Shown: positions 35,036-46,810 of the stretch, piece after piece
Position numbering within the stretch: the stretch's first letter is position 1
Layout of the letters: every line of letters begins with the position of its first letter
Program-made: the position numbers and the translations under genes
Notes under the pieces: generated by a model
Databases searched by the model: none
What the model saw: only the letters and a program-made list of their open reading frames with translations
What the model was told of the DNA's origin: nothing
Source: Cannabis sativa
Taxonomy: Eukaryota > Streptophyta > Magnoliopsida > Rosales > Cannabaceae
Direction of reading: 5' to 3'
NCBI RefSeq assembly: GCF_029168945.1
Contig: NC_083604.1
Location: 67,844,211-67,908,210 of the forward strand
Length of the DNA: 64,000 nucleotides

Positions 35036-37888
35036 TATCTTCTCGGCAATTTCCTTGTCGTAATCAGTGACAAGTTTTCTACTCTTGGTGCGAGCATCAT
35101 CTCTTGACTTTGTATGAAAACGTTTACCCCTTACAATGTACGCTTCATGCTTTGCAACCGCAAAAGTTGGTCCAAGGGCAATACGACTCAACACATCAGA
35201 TACTCCATGATTCGGTTCGTTCAACTTTGATATAATGGTATTCCTTAACCACCCAATGAAAGTTTGACGATGTTGGTCTGCAACCCATTTTTGTTTATTT
35301 TTTTGATTTCTTGGAACCATTGATTGTAACAGCTCCATATGGTCACTGTAAAACAAGTAAGATAAATCAAGTTATTGTTCATCGTGACTTAAGTAATGTT
35401 AATCAAACAAAAGGTACTTACGTTATATATGGTTGAACCTCTGCGTTATTGTTCATCACGACTAATTGAGCTTGATCTAGTTCAAGCTTGGACACTGTCA
35501 CCATTGTCCCTTTGCCCCTTAATCCTCTATCAACATCATCTGGCCGCTTCTTGGTTTGCTAATTCCTATTGCCTCAACTCCAGCCATGTACTCTGAACAA
35601 AATTCCACAGCCTCTTCAGATATGTAGCACTCAACCATACATGCTTCTGGCCGATAGTGGTTACGCACATAACTTTTAAGTACCTTCATATTTCTTTCAA
35701 ATGGATACATCCATCTCGCCCACACCGGCCCACACAGCCTTGCTTCTCTCACTAGATGAACCATTAAATGTATCATGATGTCGAAAAAAGATGGCGGAAA
35801 AAACTTTTCCAGGTTGCACAATGTTTTGACTACATGTTCATGTAATGCATCTAACTTATCCAATTCTAATTCCTTCCCGCACAGCCTATTAAAGAAAATG
35901 CAAACATGTGTCAAACACTCTCGAACATTTTTTGGCAAGACTGATCTAATGGCAATTGGAAGTAGATGTTGCATTAACGCATGACAATCATGTGATTTCA
36001 GACCCATTAGTTTCAATTCAGTCTCATTCACCAAGTTTTTGATGTTAGACGAGTAACCATCGGGTACTTTCATATTTGCAAGTGATTTGCAAACTGTTTG
36101 TTTCTCTTTTTTGGACAAAGTGAAACAAGCAGGAGGCAAATATAAACGTTCACCTTTCTTCTCAGGTGCCAGAGATTGTCGTATACCCATTTCAACGAGA
36201 TCTAAACGACTATTTAGACCGTCCTTAGTTTTGCCGGGAATATCAAGTAAGGTACCAATAATACTCTCACACACATTTTTTTCAATATGCATGACATCCA
36301 AACAATGTCGAACTAGTAGACTTTTCCAATATGGAAGACGAAAGAAGATTGACTTTCTTTGAAAACAACCATTACTTTTTTTTATTTTTTTGCGTCTTTC
36401 CATACTTAAAATCTACAAGTTGAACTTGTTGGAGAATTTGTTCCACAGACAGTGGCAAAGGAGCCATATCACCCTCTTCAGTACCATCGAATGCTTTCTT
36501 CTTCCGTCTATCAGGATGATTTGCAGGCAAGTACCGTCTGTGACCCATATAACACATCTTGTGTCCATTTGCCAAGCGACGAGCCGATGTGTTAGTGCAA
36601 CAAATCGGACAACCTTCGTAACCTTTTGTGCTTAAGCCTGATAAATTACTATAAGGTGGAAATCACCGACGGTCCACAACAACACAACTTTCGGATTAAA
36701 AATTCTTTTTAAAACCATCATAGACTTGAACCCCGTTCTCATACAATTCTATTAAATCGTCAATCAATGGTTCCAAATATACATCGATATTATGTCCAGG
36801 TTGTTGCGGGCCTGATATCATTAAAGAAAGCATGTTAAATTTCCTCTTCATCACTAACCAGGGAGGAAGATTGTACATAACTAGGAAGACGGGCCATGAA
36901 CTATGACGACTACTTAGAGATCTATGTGGATTTACTCCATCCGCGTACGTACCGAGACGAATGTGTCTTGGTTCAGATTTGAATTCAGGATTTATGTAGT
37001 TTACTTTTTTCCAAGCTTGGGAATCTGCAGGATGTCTAAGTTTTCCATCTTTCACTCTCTTGGTCTCATGCCAAATCAAATTTTCAGAATGTAAAGCACT
37101 ACGATATAATCGTTTCAGTCGCGGAATCAAAGGCATGTACCACATCACTTTTTGGGGGATAAGTTTCCTATTCTCCTTACTCTTGTTTACTTTATGGCGG
37201 GATAAACCGCAAGTCGGGCAATAATTCATGTCTGCATATTCCTTACGATATAAAATGCAATCGTTCGGACATGCATGAATTTTTTCATACTTCAATCCTA
37301 TAGAATTTAACGTTTTTTTCACTTCATAAGTAGATTCCGGAAAGCAGTTGGCAAATGGTAAGATATCTTTAAAAGCAGCTAAAAATTGAGTAAAACATTT
37401 ATCGCTCACTCCATTTTCTGCTTTTATGTTGTAAAACTTTACCATTGTTGGTAATCTTAGTTTTTTACAACCATCGAACGAGAGGTTTATACGGCATCAC
37501 TAAGAAAATTATCGAATTTCTCAGGATCATTAAGAAATTCCTCCTGTGCTTCGTTAAGCAAGTCCAATGGATAATCATCGAAATCATTACCCTCGATATC
37601 ATCTACCCCCCGCTTTCCTAATGGATATGGATCATTAGGTAAATGTTCGCCATGGTAATACCAATTAGTATAACTTCTATTAAAACCTCGTAAATACACA
37701 TGGTCCTTAATCATTGTAATATTCCCTTTAGATACATTACAACAATCTACACACGGACAATGAATACGATCGTGATTTGTAGAATTCTTTAAGGCAAACT
37801 CTAAAAATGCATCGAACCCTACTTGAAATCGCAGTGTGTCTCTCTCCTCACGCATCCATGATTTATCCATAACAAAAATCCTATCCAA
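35036..37888 (-). pseudogene. CACTA transposase (TNPD / TNP2 family), broken
   Basis: The N-terminal Transpos_assoc domain contains MDKSWM (Met at 37870, probably the true start) and a CPCVDCCN zinc cluster. The TNP2 core (Transposase_21) follows with KIHACPNDCILYRKEY and YCPTCGLSRH, then LPANHPDRR and LDVMHIEKNVCESIIGTLLDI. Next is a DUF4218-like block (FPPSFFDIMIHLMVHL, WARWMYPFERNMK). The main exon ends at 35422 (AAC/GTAAGT) and a second runs 35345-35036 (DHMELLQ ... RFHTKSRDDARTKS), joined in phase. Breaks are a frameshift near 37490, stops at 36696-36698 and 36663-36665, a frameshift in the A run near 36385, and one near 35525. The family cuts and inserts CACTA elements by binding their ends. 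Confidence 0.88.
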
Positions 37889-37899
37889 AAAAATTCAGT

Positions 37900-38400
37900 A
37901 TTTAGTAACTACTTATAGCTAGTTACTAATTACACAATGTAACTAACTAAGTTTCTCACAATTTATTCATATTAATTTATAAATTACTCAAATTCTCGTT
38001 TTAGATTAGTTCATATTATTAGGTTGTTTTGTTGATTAGAATGTTATTAAAATGTTAAATATTTTTAATAAATGAAATTGAGTGGAAAAATTTTTGGTAA
38101 AGCAATAAAGGTATTAACTAATATTTTCCCCTTTTAATTAACTTTTGCTCTTTATTTTCTTTGAAAAATAAAAATCCACATTGAACCTCTCAAATGAAAG
38201 AAAAAAAAATAAAAAAAGAAGGATTTTATATGTTTATTTTGTTAATTTATTTAGTAACTAATTATATCTAGTTACTAATTACACAATGTAACTAACTAAG
38301 TTTCTCACACAATTTATTCATATTAATTTATAAATTACTCAAATTTTCGTTTTACATTAGTTCATGTTATTAGGTTGTTTAGTTGATTAGAATGTTGGTA
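37900..38400. repeat. Internal CACTA direct repeat b, two units
   Basis: About 145 bases starting GTTACTAATTACACAATG occur at about 37900-38045 and again at about 38250-38395 with few differences, separated by about 200 bases. Both lie upstream of the transposase start, in its promoter or leader. Confidence 0.85.
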
Positions 38401-38512
38401 AAATTAAAAAGTTTACATAAATGTGAATATTATTATTTTTTATGTGACCTAACTTCTTATTACTATGTTATAATTAACTATATTATGAATGGTTTTAGTA
38501 AGATTTATCCTA

Positions 38513-38712
38513 ATTCTACCGAAATTTCGGCAGCATAACGGCTGTAATTGGACGTTCCCAAAAATTTTACAAGTGCCTAAAATAACAAACAAAACAGATA
38601 AACAATACAAAATTAATCCACCCATCCGACCGCAGTACATTTATTCGCAGAACCTACTTCACTACGGATGAATATTTAAGATATTCAAACTCAACTAACA
38701 TGCATTGATAAT
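38513..38712. repeat. Internal CACTA repeat a, second copy
   Basis: Direct copy of 34010-34205: CTACCGAAATTTCGGC, then CTACTTCACTACGGATGAAT. One copy lies in a downstream intron and one upstream of the gene. Confidence 0.8.
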
Positions 38713-39659
38713 TAATTATATATTAAGAAAAAGTTAGTAAAAGTATATACCTATAATTGCAAGCCCAAATACGCTACACACAAAATTATGCCGAACCCCT
38801 ATAATATAAAGAAATACAACGAAATTACAAAATTAATTATTTCATAACTTATAACTAGTTATAAAAAATTGTAACAAGTTACTTAGTTACTAAATTATAC
38901 ATACATATATATAATCAATTATATCTCACACTATTATCTCAAAAAAATAAAATTATATCACACACTAATTCAATTTTAAAATTTTTATTTCTAAACTAAT
39001 GAAATCCCTCCAATGTCATTTTATTCACAATAAATATATATTGCAAAAAATATATAAAATACAATTACAAAATTTATTTTCATAAAAAATATACACACAT
39101 TATATACACACACACAATATATACACACATTATATAGAAATATTCAATAAAATATACAAATACATATATATACTATACATTGAGGTATAAATTATTACCT
39201 AATAACCGCAATCCGACGACCACCGTAAAAAATCCCGACACTATACACATAAAACACAATAATATTACTAATAAAATAAAAAAACTCAAATAATAATTTA
39301 CAAAAACAAAAAATAAAACAATATACATAATACAATAAGAATAGAAGCAATATTTATACCTTAAACGAGGTTGAGATTGAACAATTTCTCAACAAAAATG
39401 GGTGGCCGGATTTCACACCCAAAGTTTACTATTTGGGTTCGGATGACACTTAAAGAGGCTAAAAAATCAAAACTTTTTAGGTGTATGTTATTAAGTATCG
39501 AAAATGGAGGATTTTAAAAAAAAAATGGGCTGAAATGGTTGAGAAATGGGGGAGATAGGGTGGGGAGAAGGTGGGTCGGCGAGGGTTTGGGCTGGAGGTT
39601 TTGCTCTCTGGTTTTTGCTGGGTGGGGAAATGGCTGAGTGAAATGAAGGAGGAAGACGA
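38713..39659 (-). other. AT-rich 5' region of the CACTA gene
   Basis: No recognisable domain. CA/TA microsatellite-like runs lie near 39092-39150. A 62-codon minus frame (39477-39665) begins just inside the subterminal repeat and is Ser/Pro-rich; it may be a 5' exon or leader, but nothing identifies it. Confidence 0.45.
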
Positions 39660-39990
39660 AGCCATAGGGTTTATACAGAGATCGACCCTATGGCGTCGGT
39701 TCCTTCATAGGAACCGACGGCATAGGGTACACGTGTCATGATCTCGTGTACCCTATGCCGTCGGTTCCTATGAAGGAACCGACGACATAGGGTAATTCAG
39801 AAAAAAAAAATAAAAATTAATTTCCAACCGCCTCTAAATGGTATAATGCAATTTTATACCTACGGTTTTTATCAAAAAACCGCCTCTAAATGTCAATTTC
39901 GAACATAGCGGGTATTTTCACACCCTTTAGCTTCCCTTTTTATAAATGGGGTTGAAAAAACTGCCTCTAAAGGCTAACATTGTAGTAGTG
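39660..39990. repeat. Right subterminal repeats and long hairpin of the CACTA element
   Basis: Positions 39685-39793 form a near-perfect inverted repeat, with arms of about 46 bases and a spacer of about 16. Each arm holds two GTCGGTTCC-type motifs. Further in, CCGCCTCTAAA occurs twice and a variant (TGCCTCTAAAGG) lies just before the terminal repeat, mirroring TTTAAAGGCGG at the left end. Confidence 0.88.
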
Positions 39991-39993
39991 ATA

Positions 39994-40175
39994 GCACTAG
40001 GTTGAGTATATGTAGGGGTTTACAAAATTTTAGAAGAAATTTAGGAAGATTTTCAAGTGTTCTTGTAACACTAAAAAAATATTTTTAGTGACAATTTTTT
40101 AGTCAAAACATATATTTTGAATAATGAATTATTTAGAGTAGCATTGCTTCAATAAAATAAGAGGCAAAGGTTTTA
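39994..40175. other. Junction DNA between CACTA and Copia-C
   Basis: No gene. A short AT-rich palindrome CACTAAAAAAATATTTTTAGTG lies near 40069-40090. It may be upstream Copia-C DNA too decayed to recognise. Confidence 0.4.
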
Positions 40176-42530
40176 AATGATGATGAAACATATCTATGGC
40201 ATCTATGTTTAGGTCAAATTGGCGTAGACAGAATTAACTCGTTAACAAAAGATGGTCCTTTTAGAGAACTAAAAGTTGGAACTCTTCTGGTATGCGAATC
40301 TTGTCTAGAAGGCAAGATGGCTAAAAAAACCTTTTTTCTGCAAAAGGCAATAGAGCCAAAGAACAACTTGAGCTTATTCACATTGATGCGTGTAGACCTA
40401 TTAATATTTAAGCTCAAGGTAGTTATGAATATTTCGTCACTTTTATTGACGATTATTCAAGATACAGTTATACTTACCTAATGGACAAAAGTCTGAAACT
40501 TTTAGAACGTTCAAAGACTTCAAAGCTATGGCTAAAAAGTAATTAGGTAAATGATTAAAGATATTTTGATCAGATCGTGGTGGTGAGTATTATTGGATTC
40601 TGAATTCAAAGACTATTTGCTGGAAGAAGGGATCTTATCCCAACTTATTGCACCTGGAACACTGTTGCGATATTTTGCAAAAGCAAGTGTACGTATCGTT
40701 ACAAGTAGTAAACTCACCAACAGTGAGGTCGATCCCACAGGGATTGTAGTTAAGTACGTTGAAATTAAACTTTTACTTCTATTTGTTAAATAAAAATTAA
40801 GAAAGAATTAAAAATAAGAAAACTAGTAAGAAGCAATTATTTAAGAAAATTGACAGTTAATAAAAACTAGGGCTTCGATTTCAATTGTTTATATTGATTA
40901 TGGCCTAATATGATTATTTTTCTAATATTAATTTCTATGCAATAGTAGGTTTACTAAGGTAATTATAGTCTTCTCAGATATATAAATCTCAATTACATGC
41001 AAACTTTCTACTCTCGTGATGCAACAGGCATTAAACACAGAAACCCTATAAGCTATCTAAACCATATAGGTACTCTCGTCCTATATCGAAATTCAATTCT
41101 ATTTTACTATAGCATATTTGATACTCACTTCTCAGATCTCGCATCAAAATCATAGACAGATAATTGGTGATCAGGCAATTAAAAGTAATTAAGCACAAAT
41201 AAAATAGAATACATAGAAATTAGGGGGAAAATAAATCATATTAAAACCATAAACAATGTTAAACAATATCCATCTAACCTTAATAAAGTGTTTAGCTACA
41301 CATGTTCATTGAAGCACAATTACACATATTAACTTAAAGAAAAGAGATGAAAATAGAGAAGAGAAGAAAAGAAGAATGCTGAAAACCCTAAGCAGTATGC
41401 CTCCAATATTGCAGTTGATCTCTCCACTCTGTATCTGAATTCTCTCTTTTTTGCTCTCTGAAATTGCTTGCTAAAATCAACTCCCTTCTTCCCTTTATAT
41501 AGGCATTGAAGGCCTACAAAGATAGAAAAAACGCACATGTTTAAATTCCAATTCAAATTTAAATTTTTGGGAAACCTCAAACGAGATATTTTTTTCTACT
41601 ACGTTGACTGATAGTATTTTGATCATAACTCTATCGATATTGCTCAGAATTGGACGATTCAAGATGTTCTAGAAAGATAAAAGAGAGACCTAAAACTTTT
41701 ATGTTTTGACTTTTTCCAAAATCTAATCATAACATAGTCGTATTCAGGCTTGAAGTTTTATCTTTATTTTCTTGCACAATTTTCTCTATTTTAAATATCA
41801 TGATATTTTTATCTTTTTTCCCATCTTTTTCTCTGATATTTTTCTAATCTTCTTCTATTTTAAATCTGCACAAATAAAAGATAACAAGCGTAAAAATGCT
41901 CCAAACATGATTAAAACTCAATTAAAAATATACTAAACTTAATCTAAAATTAATACTAAAAATAACCTAACAAACACCTCAGTAGAACAGTGTTGTAGAG
42001 AGAACAAACCAGATCTTGTTAGACATGGTCAGATCAATGATGTGCTACTCATCACTGCCACTGAACTTTTTTCGAGATACGCACTTCTAGAAGCTACTTA
42101 TATTTTGAATGTAGTACCCTCGAAGAGCATAAGCAACACTCCAATAGAATTATACAATGGGACGAAACCCAGTTTAAAATACTTCTGTATTCAGGGTTGT
42201 CCTGCTCGTGTTCTTAAACTAAAGACTGGGAAAATTTCTCCTAGAATTGAAGTGTGTATATTTGTAGGATATTCAGATAAAACTCGAGGTGCTTATTTCT
42301 ATAGTCATCAAGACAGCAAAGTATTTATATCGACAAATGCTACTTTTCTTGAAGATGACTACATGAAAAGTCAAAAACCATATGCAGTCAAGTGGTCATC
42401 AAGGAAATTAAAAATGAGCAAATTTTTGAACCAACAATTTCAGCACCATTAGTTGAACGATCGATAGTGGTTACCAAGGTTCCAGAAAGGAAACATAGGT
42501 TCATTGTCGTAGTGGGAGGATTGTGAGACA
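40176..42530 (+). pseudogene. Copia-C integrase, broken and interrupted
   Basis: The pre-integrase zinc domain reads ETYLWHLCLGQIGVDRINSL (near 40186) and CESCLEGKMAKK (near 40303). The catalytic core continues with HIDAC and FIDDYSRYSYTYLM after frameshifts. It is split by the solo LTR exactly inside the conserved GTPQ..NGVAER block: G-T is at 40655-40660 on the left and P-Q-stop-N-S-V-V-E-R resumes at 41978. The downstream part (VPSKSISNTPIELYNGTKPS, FVGYSDKTRGAYFY) is open for 136 codons. Confidence 0.86.
40663..41972 (-). repeat. Solo LTR of an Athila-like element, reversed (1310 bp)
   Basis: On the minus strand it begins TGTTAGGTTA and ends TCGCAACA, the same termini as the Athila-like LTR at 3689. 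The block near its end (CTGTGGGATCGACCTCACTG) corresponds to the one in that LTR. The 5-bp duplication AACAC flanks it (40658-40662 and 41973-41977). There is no internal region, so it is a recombination remnant. It is clearly diverged from the LTR at 3689. Confidence 0.9.
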
Positions 42531-44203
42531 ACTTGTTCGCTATGAACATGAAGCATATGTTATTGTCTCTGACACAGACAAGGACGATCCATTGACTTAC
42601 AAAGAAGCAATGGAAGACCCTAACTCAGACAAGTGGAACAATGCCATGGATCAAGAAATGGATTCTATGCACACCAACAAAGTCTGGGAATATGAAACTC
42701 TACCTGAAGATATTACATGCACCCAAAGGGTGTAAGTGGATTTTTAAGAAGAAGAGAAATGCTAAAGGGAAGTAGAGACCTTTAAAGCTAGGCTTGTAGC
42801 CAAAGACTATACACAATGAGGAGAAGGCGTGACTATGATGAAACCTTCTTTCTTGTTGCAATGCTTAAATCCATTCACATTCTTCTTTCCATAGCTGCAA
42901 CTTATGACTGTGAGATATGGAAAATGGACATCAAGACTGCTTTTCTTAATGGCGATCTTGATAAAATCATTTATATGGAACAACCAGAAGGGTATGTGTT
43001 ACCAGGGGAAGATTAAAAGGTGTGCAAGTTGCTTAAATCTATTTATGGAGTGAAGAAAGCCTCTAGATCTTGGAATATCACCTTTAATAATACTATTAAA
43101 GAGTATGGCTTCGAACAAAACGAAGATGAAGCCTGTGTATACAAATACATTAAAGGTAATAAAGTCGTATTCATAGTTCTTTATGTTGATGACATTCTAC
43201 TTATTAGAAATAATGTAGAAATATTATCAGACGTAAAGAAGTAGTTAGTCGATAAATTCCAAATGAAGAGTTTGGGAGAGGCAAGCTATGTTCTCAAGGT
43301 CAAAATCTATAAAGATACAAAGCATAGAACATTAGCACTTTCTCAAGCAACTTATATTGATAAGGTGCTAGAAAGATTCTCAATGAAGAATTCCAAGAAA
43401 GGATAGTTACTGTCAAGATATATGGAATTACTCTATGTAAGGATCAATGTCCAAAGACTCCTCAAGAGATGGAGGACATGAGAAAGTACCCTTATGCATC
43501 AACAATTGGGAGCTTGATGTATGCAATGTTGTGTACAAGGCCTAACATATGCTACACTACAGGAATTGATAGTTGTTACCAATCTAATCTAGGTTTTGGA
43601 ACACTAGATAGTTGTAAAGCATATTTTTAAGTATCTTCAGGGAATGAGAGATCACATGCTTGTATATTCTGGTGGAGAGTTAAATCCTACTAGATATACT
43701 AATTCTAATTTTCAATCAGTCATAGATAGTCAAAAGTCAATATCTGGGTCAGTATTTACTCTCGGTGGAGGAGTTGTAGTCTGGAGAAGCATCAAGCAAA
43801 CCAATATTGCAGATTCAACCTTGGAAGCCGAATATATAGCAACTTGCGAAATAGCTAAGGAAACAGTTTGGTTGAAGAAATTCTATACTGATCTGTAAGT
43901 AATTCCGAAAGTAGAAAAACCACTTGTGCTCTACTGTGACGACAGTGGAGCAATGGCCAACTCTAAGGAACCAAGAAGCCACAAAAGAGGCAAGAACATT
44001 GAGAGAAAGTACCATCTACTAAGAAATATAGTAGAGAGAGGTGATGTGACGATCTTGAAGATTGTGTCAGATCATAACCTGGTAGATCCATTCACAAAGA
44101 CGTTACCAGCAAAATCTTTTATGAGTCAAAATCTTTTATGAGTCATATAACTAATATGGGACTAAGGGAAATGTCCAATTTACTTTTAGGGTAAGTGGGA
44201 GAT
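42531..44203 (+). pseudogene. Copia-C reverse transcriptase and RNase H, broken
   Basis: RT motifs include KWNNAMDQEMDSMHTNKVW (near 42631), WKMDIKTAFLNGDLDKIIYM (near 42912), SIYGVKKASRSW and LYVDDILL (YVDD near 43181). RNase H motifs are VVWRSIKQTNIADSTLEAEY (near 43780), LYCDDSGAMA and DHNLVDPFTKTLP (near 44070). Stops and frameshifts lie near 42735, 42810, 43015, 43240 and 43400-43640. Confidence 0.87.
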
Positions 44204-46050
44204 TGTTAAGGTTTATGCCCTGAAAAGCCTACAAAGACATTTTTGATTATTAATAAAGAGTTGAACATCTTAATATATGCATGAATGTTAAATTATTAAT
44301 ATTTATTATTGAATAATTTATATAAATATCAAAAAAATTCTTATTCATATATGAAGTTGTGACTTATATAGCTCTACAAAGAACTAAGATCACTTAGCTA
44401 TGAATAAAAGAGTCATTAACATATAAAAGTTATAGAATCATTGATATTGCTAGTATGGTTCATTGATGCCCGTTCTTCGGTGCAAGTAATCTTAGTTTGG
44501 ATTACTGATGTAGTATGACATCTAAGTGAAGGTATTGTATATAATGGAGATTATATATGACAAGGACCGATATGAATAAAGCGGTCCTTATCAAACATAT
44601 CATTTACTATAAAGACCTAATTCATATCATAATGATGATCAACAATAGATCGACCTAAATCCTGAGTAATCATGAGCTTCTATTCAAGTTATTAGTTTCT
44701 TTGATTTACTCGTTAAAATTTTTCAAAGAAGATGATTCTTTCAACTTCTTTTTTGGGAATCTAATATAATGTGGATGGCTAGAACATGATCTAAAATTAT
44801 AGAATCCTAACTTTCCTAACCGATCTAATGTTGGTTCCCTTTAAGTGTTAATTCTGGAACTAAAAAATTGTGCACAAATTTAGATTGGATCTAAATTATA
44901 CTTTCACTAGTGAATTAACGATACTGAAGGATAAAGAAGTAATTAGAAAGGCAAGATAATATTTTAACCAAAACTAATTACAAACCGACATAAGTAGCGC
45001 TAATCATTAGAATTGATTATAGTAATGAACACTGCAGTAGAACTTAGTAATAATTCTATAATTACTAAGAGTTCAATTCCATATTTATAGTGGAGTAATC
45101 ATGGAATTAATAAATATGATTATTTGGTTGGTGAGACTCAATAAATAATCTAGTTTATTAGAGCTTAGAATTATACTTCCATAGTCCCCGAATCACCACC
45201 TTAAAACATTGTCAAGGGTAGGGATAAAGAGTTGTATAATGTTGTTCGAAAAAAATTATTTTGAATTGACAAAATAGTAATTATTTATTTTTGTAATAAA
45301 TAAATAAATTTTTAAATTAATTAAATAGGAAAACAACAAAAGTTTTTAAGACAATAATTGTTTAGACAAAAGTTTTCAGGAAAAAAGACAACATCCTTGT
45401 CTTAATTAAGACAAGGTAGTAGGGTGTCCATTTTAGTTTTATATTTTTGGGTTAATTAAATACTTAATTAATTCAATTAGATAAATATTTGAATTTAAAA
45501 AGTGGTTAAAGATATTTTAAGTTGGTTGAGATATTCCCTCAAAGTCATCTGAAGTATCAGTAATCGAATTCGGTTATAGCTATTTATTTAAATAATTAAA
45601 TATGATTTAATTAATGGAAAATTAAATCTTCTAAATAGAAGCCTAATTTGAGAAATCAGAAGAGGATCTTTTCACTGATATTTTTAAAATACCAAGGAGA
45701 AAAGGGAAATAGCTTTCTCTCTCAAATAGTTCTTGCTCATGTGTTGAGAATTAATCAAGAACAAATTATACACTTTATCCTAATAACCCACATTATTCCT
45801 TGTGTGTGGTGGATCGATTTGGAAGACTACGGTGTGAGTTTTTTAATCAACCAAATAGATACAACTTACAAGAATTTTCGAGAATACCCTAGTAGTCATC
45901 AAGAGGTATATATTCCTTTCTTGTAATTTATGTTTCTGGTTTAATGTTTATACATCCGAAGATCCATTAGTCTATGGTACAATGATAATCAGATTTACTA
46001 ATTCTTCCGCTGTGTACCTGATTTAGTACCATAAAACTAATATCTCCTAA
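44204..46050 (+). repeat. 3' LTR of Copia-C
   Basis: Starts TGTTAAGG just after the purine tract. The end is placed at TATCTCCTAA near 46050 by analogy with related LTRs. The terminal CA is not clear, so the right border may be off by several bases. Confidence 0.7.
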
Positions 46051-46189
46051 AAGTAAACATAAAAAATTCGTGCATTACTTTTAGGGGCAACTTTTTTGGC
46101 ACCCCCAATAGTACTTTCAGGCGCGAACTAATAGGGGCAAATTTGTATGGTTTTAGGGACAACTTTTCTCACACCTAATATTCATATTT

Positions 46190-46810
46190 GTTGTAGTAAA
46201 TGAAACTTACACTTTTGTTTTGGAAATTCAATAATATGTATGACTGAGAACATGATTTATAGGATAAAATCTAGACTTTCCTAATAGATCGAATATTAAT
46301 TTCCTTTTTAGTGTTATGGAACTAAAAGTTGTGAGAAATTTAGATTAGATATAAAAACTTTCACTAGTGAATTAATAGTACTAAGGATAAAGAGATTATA
46401 ATTAGAAGGGTCAAACGATAAGTTTGACCAATTATAACTATTAATTATATCAACGGAGTGATGTTAATAAATTTAGTAAATATAATTATATAATAACAAA
46501 GAGTAGTGCGATATCATATTTATACTGGAGTAATTATTAACGAAACTAATGAATAAAAATATTGTATTTACGAGTTTAATAAATAATTTAATTTATTGGA
46601 GCTTAGTATTATAGGTCAATGGTTCATGAGTGGCCTCTACACCAAAGACATGAATGTCACAAAATTAAAAAAAAAAAAAAGGAGAATTTATTTTTCAAGG
46701 GAGAAATAATAATTATTTATTTTATAGTAAATATTATTAAATTTAATATCAAATAATTTGGGGAAGTCACCTTTGTCTAGACAGGATGGCGCCACTTTTT
46801 CTATTAGGAC
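46190..46810 (+). repeat. Diverged partial LTR related to Copia-C
   Basis: It follows 44760-45430 block by block: CTTTCCTAA...GATC, GGAACTAAAA.TTGTG, ACTTTCACTAGTGAATTAA, then ATTTATAGTGGAGTAAT-like and CCATAGT-like segments, with many differences. It is a fragment of an older related element in the same orientation. Its right side runs into the next MITE. Confidence 0.65.

Larger units (their letters stand above)
32158..39990 (-). mobile_element. Complete CACTA (En/Spm) transposon, 7.8 kb
   Basis: It starts CACTACTACAAAAA and ends with the reverse complement of CACTACTACAATG. The 3-bp duplication ATA flanks it (32155-32157 and 39991-39993). Subterminal regions on both sides carry repeated GCGTCGGTT-type motifs, as expected for binding sites of the element's own protein. 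The interior encodes, on the minus strand, a TNP2-type transposase followed by a Ptta/En/Spm-type segment and a Ulp1-like protease. Several frameshifts and two stop codons in the transposase suggest that this copy is no longer autonomous, although both ends look intact and could be mobilised in trans. Confidence 0.95.
40176..46050 (+). mobile_element. Copia-C: 5'-truncated Ty1/copia with 3' LTR and a nested solo LTR
   Basis: Coding starts abruptly in the pre-integrase region and runs through integrase, reverse transcriptase and RNase H to a purine tract (AGTGGGAGAT) and an LTR at 44204. No 5' LTR, primer site or gag is seen. A solo LTR sits at 40663-41972. The LTR start (TGTTAAGGTTTATGCCCTG) and length are close in type to Copia-B, so the two may belong to one lineage, with Copia-B the pol-less form. 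Confidence 0.85.

Noticed and set aside
39477..39665. Ser/Pro-rich 62-codon minus frame near the right end of the CACTA element
   Set aside because: Could be a leader exon, but nothing in the sequence supports translation.
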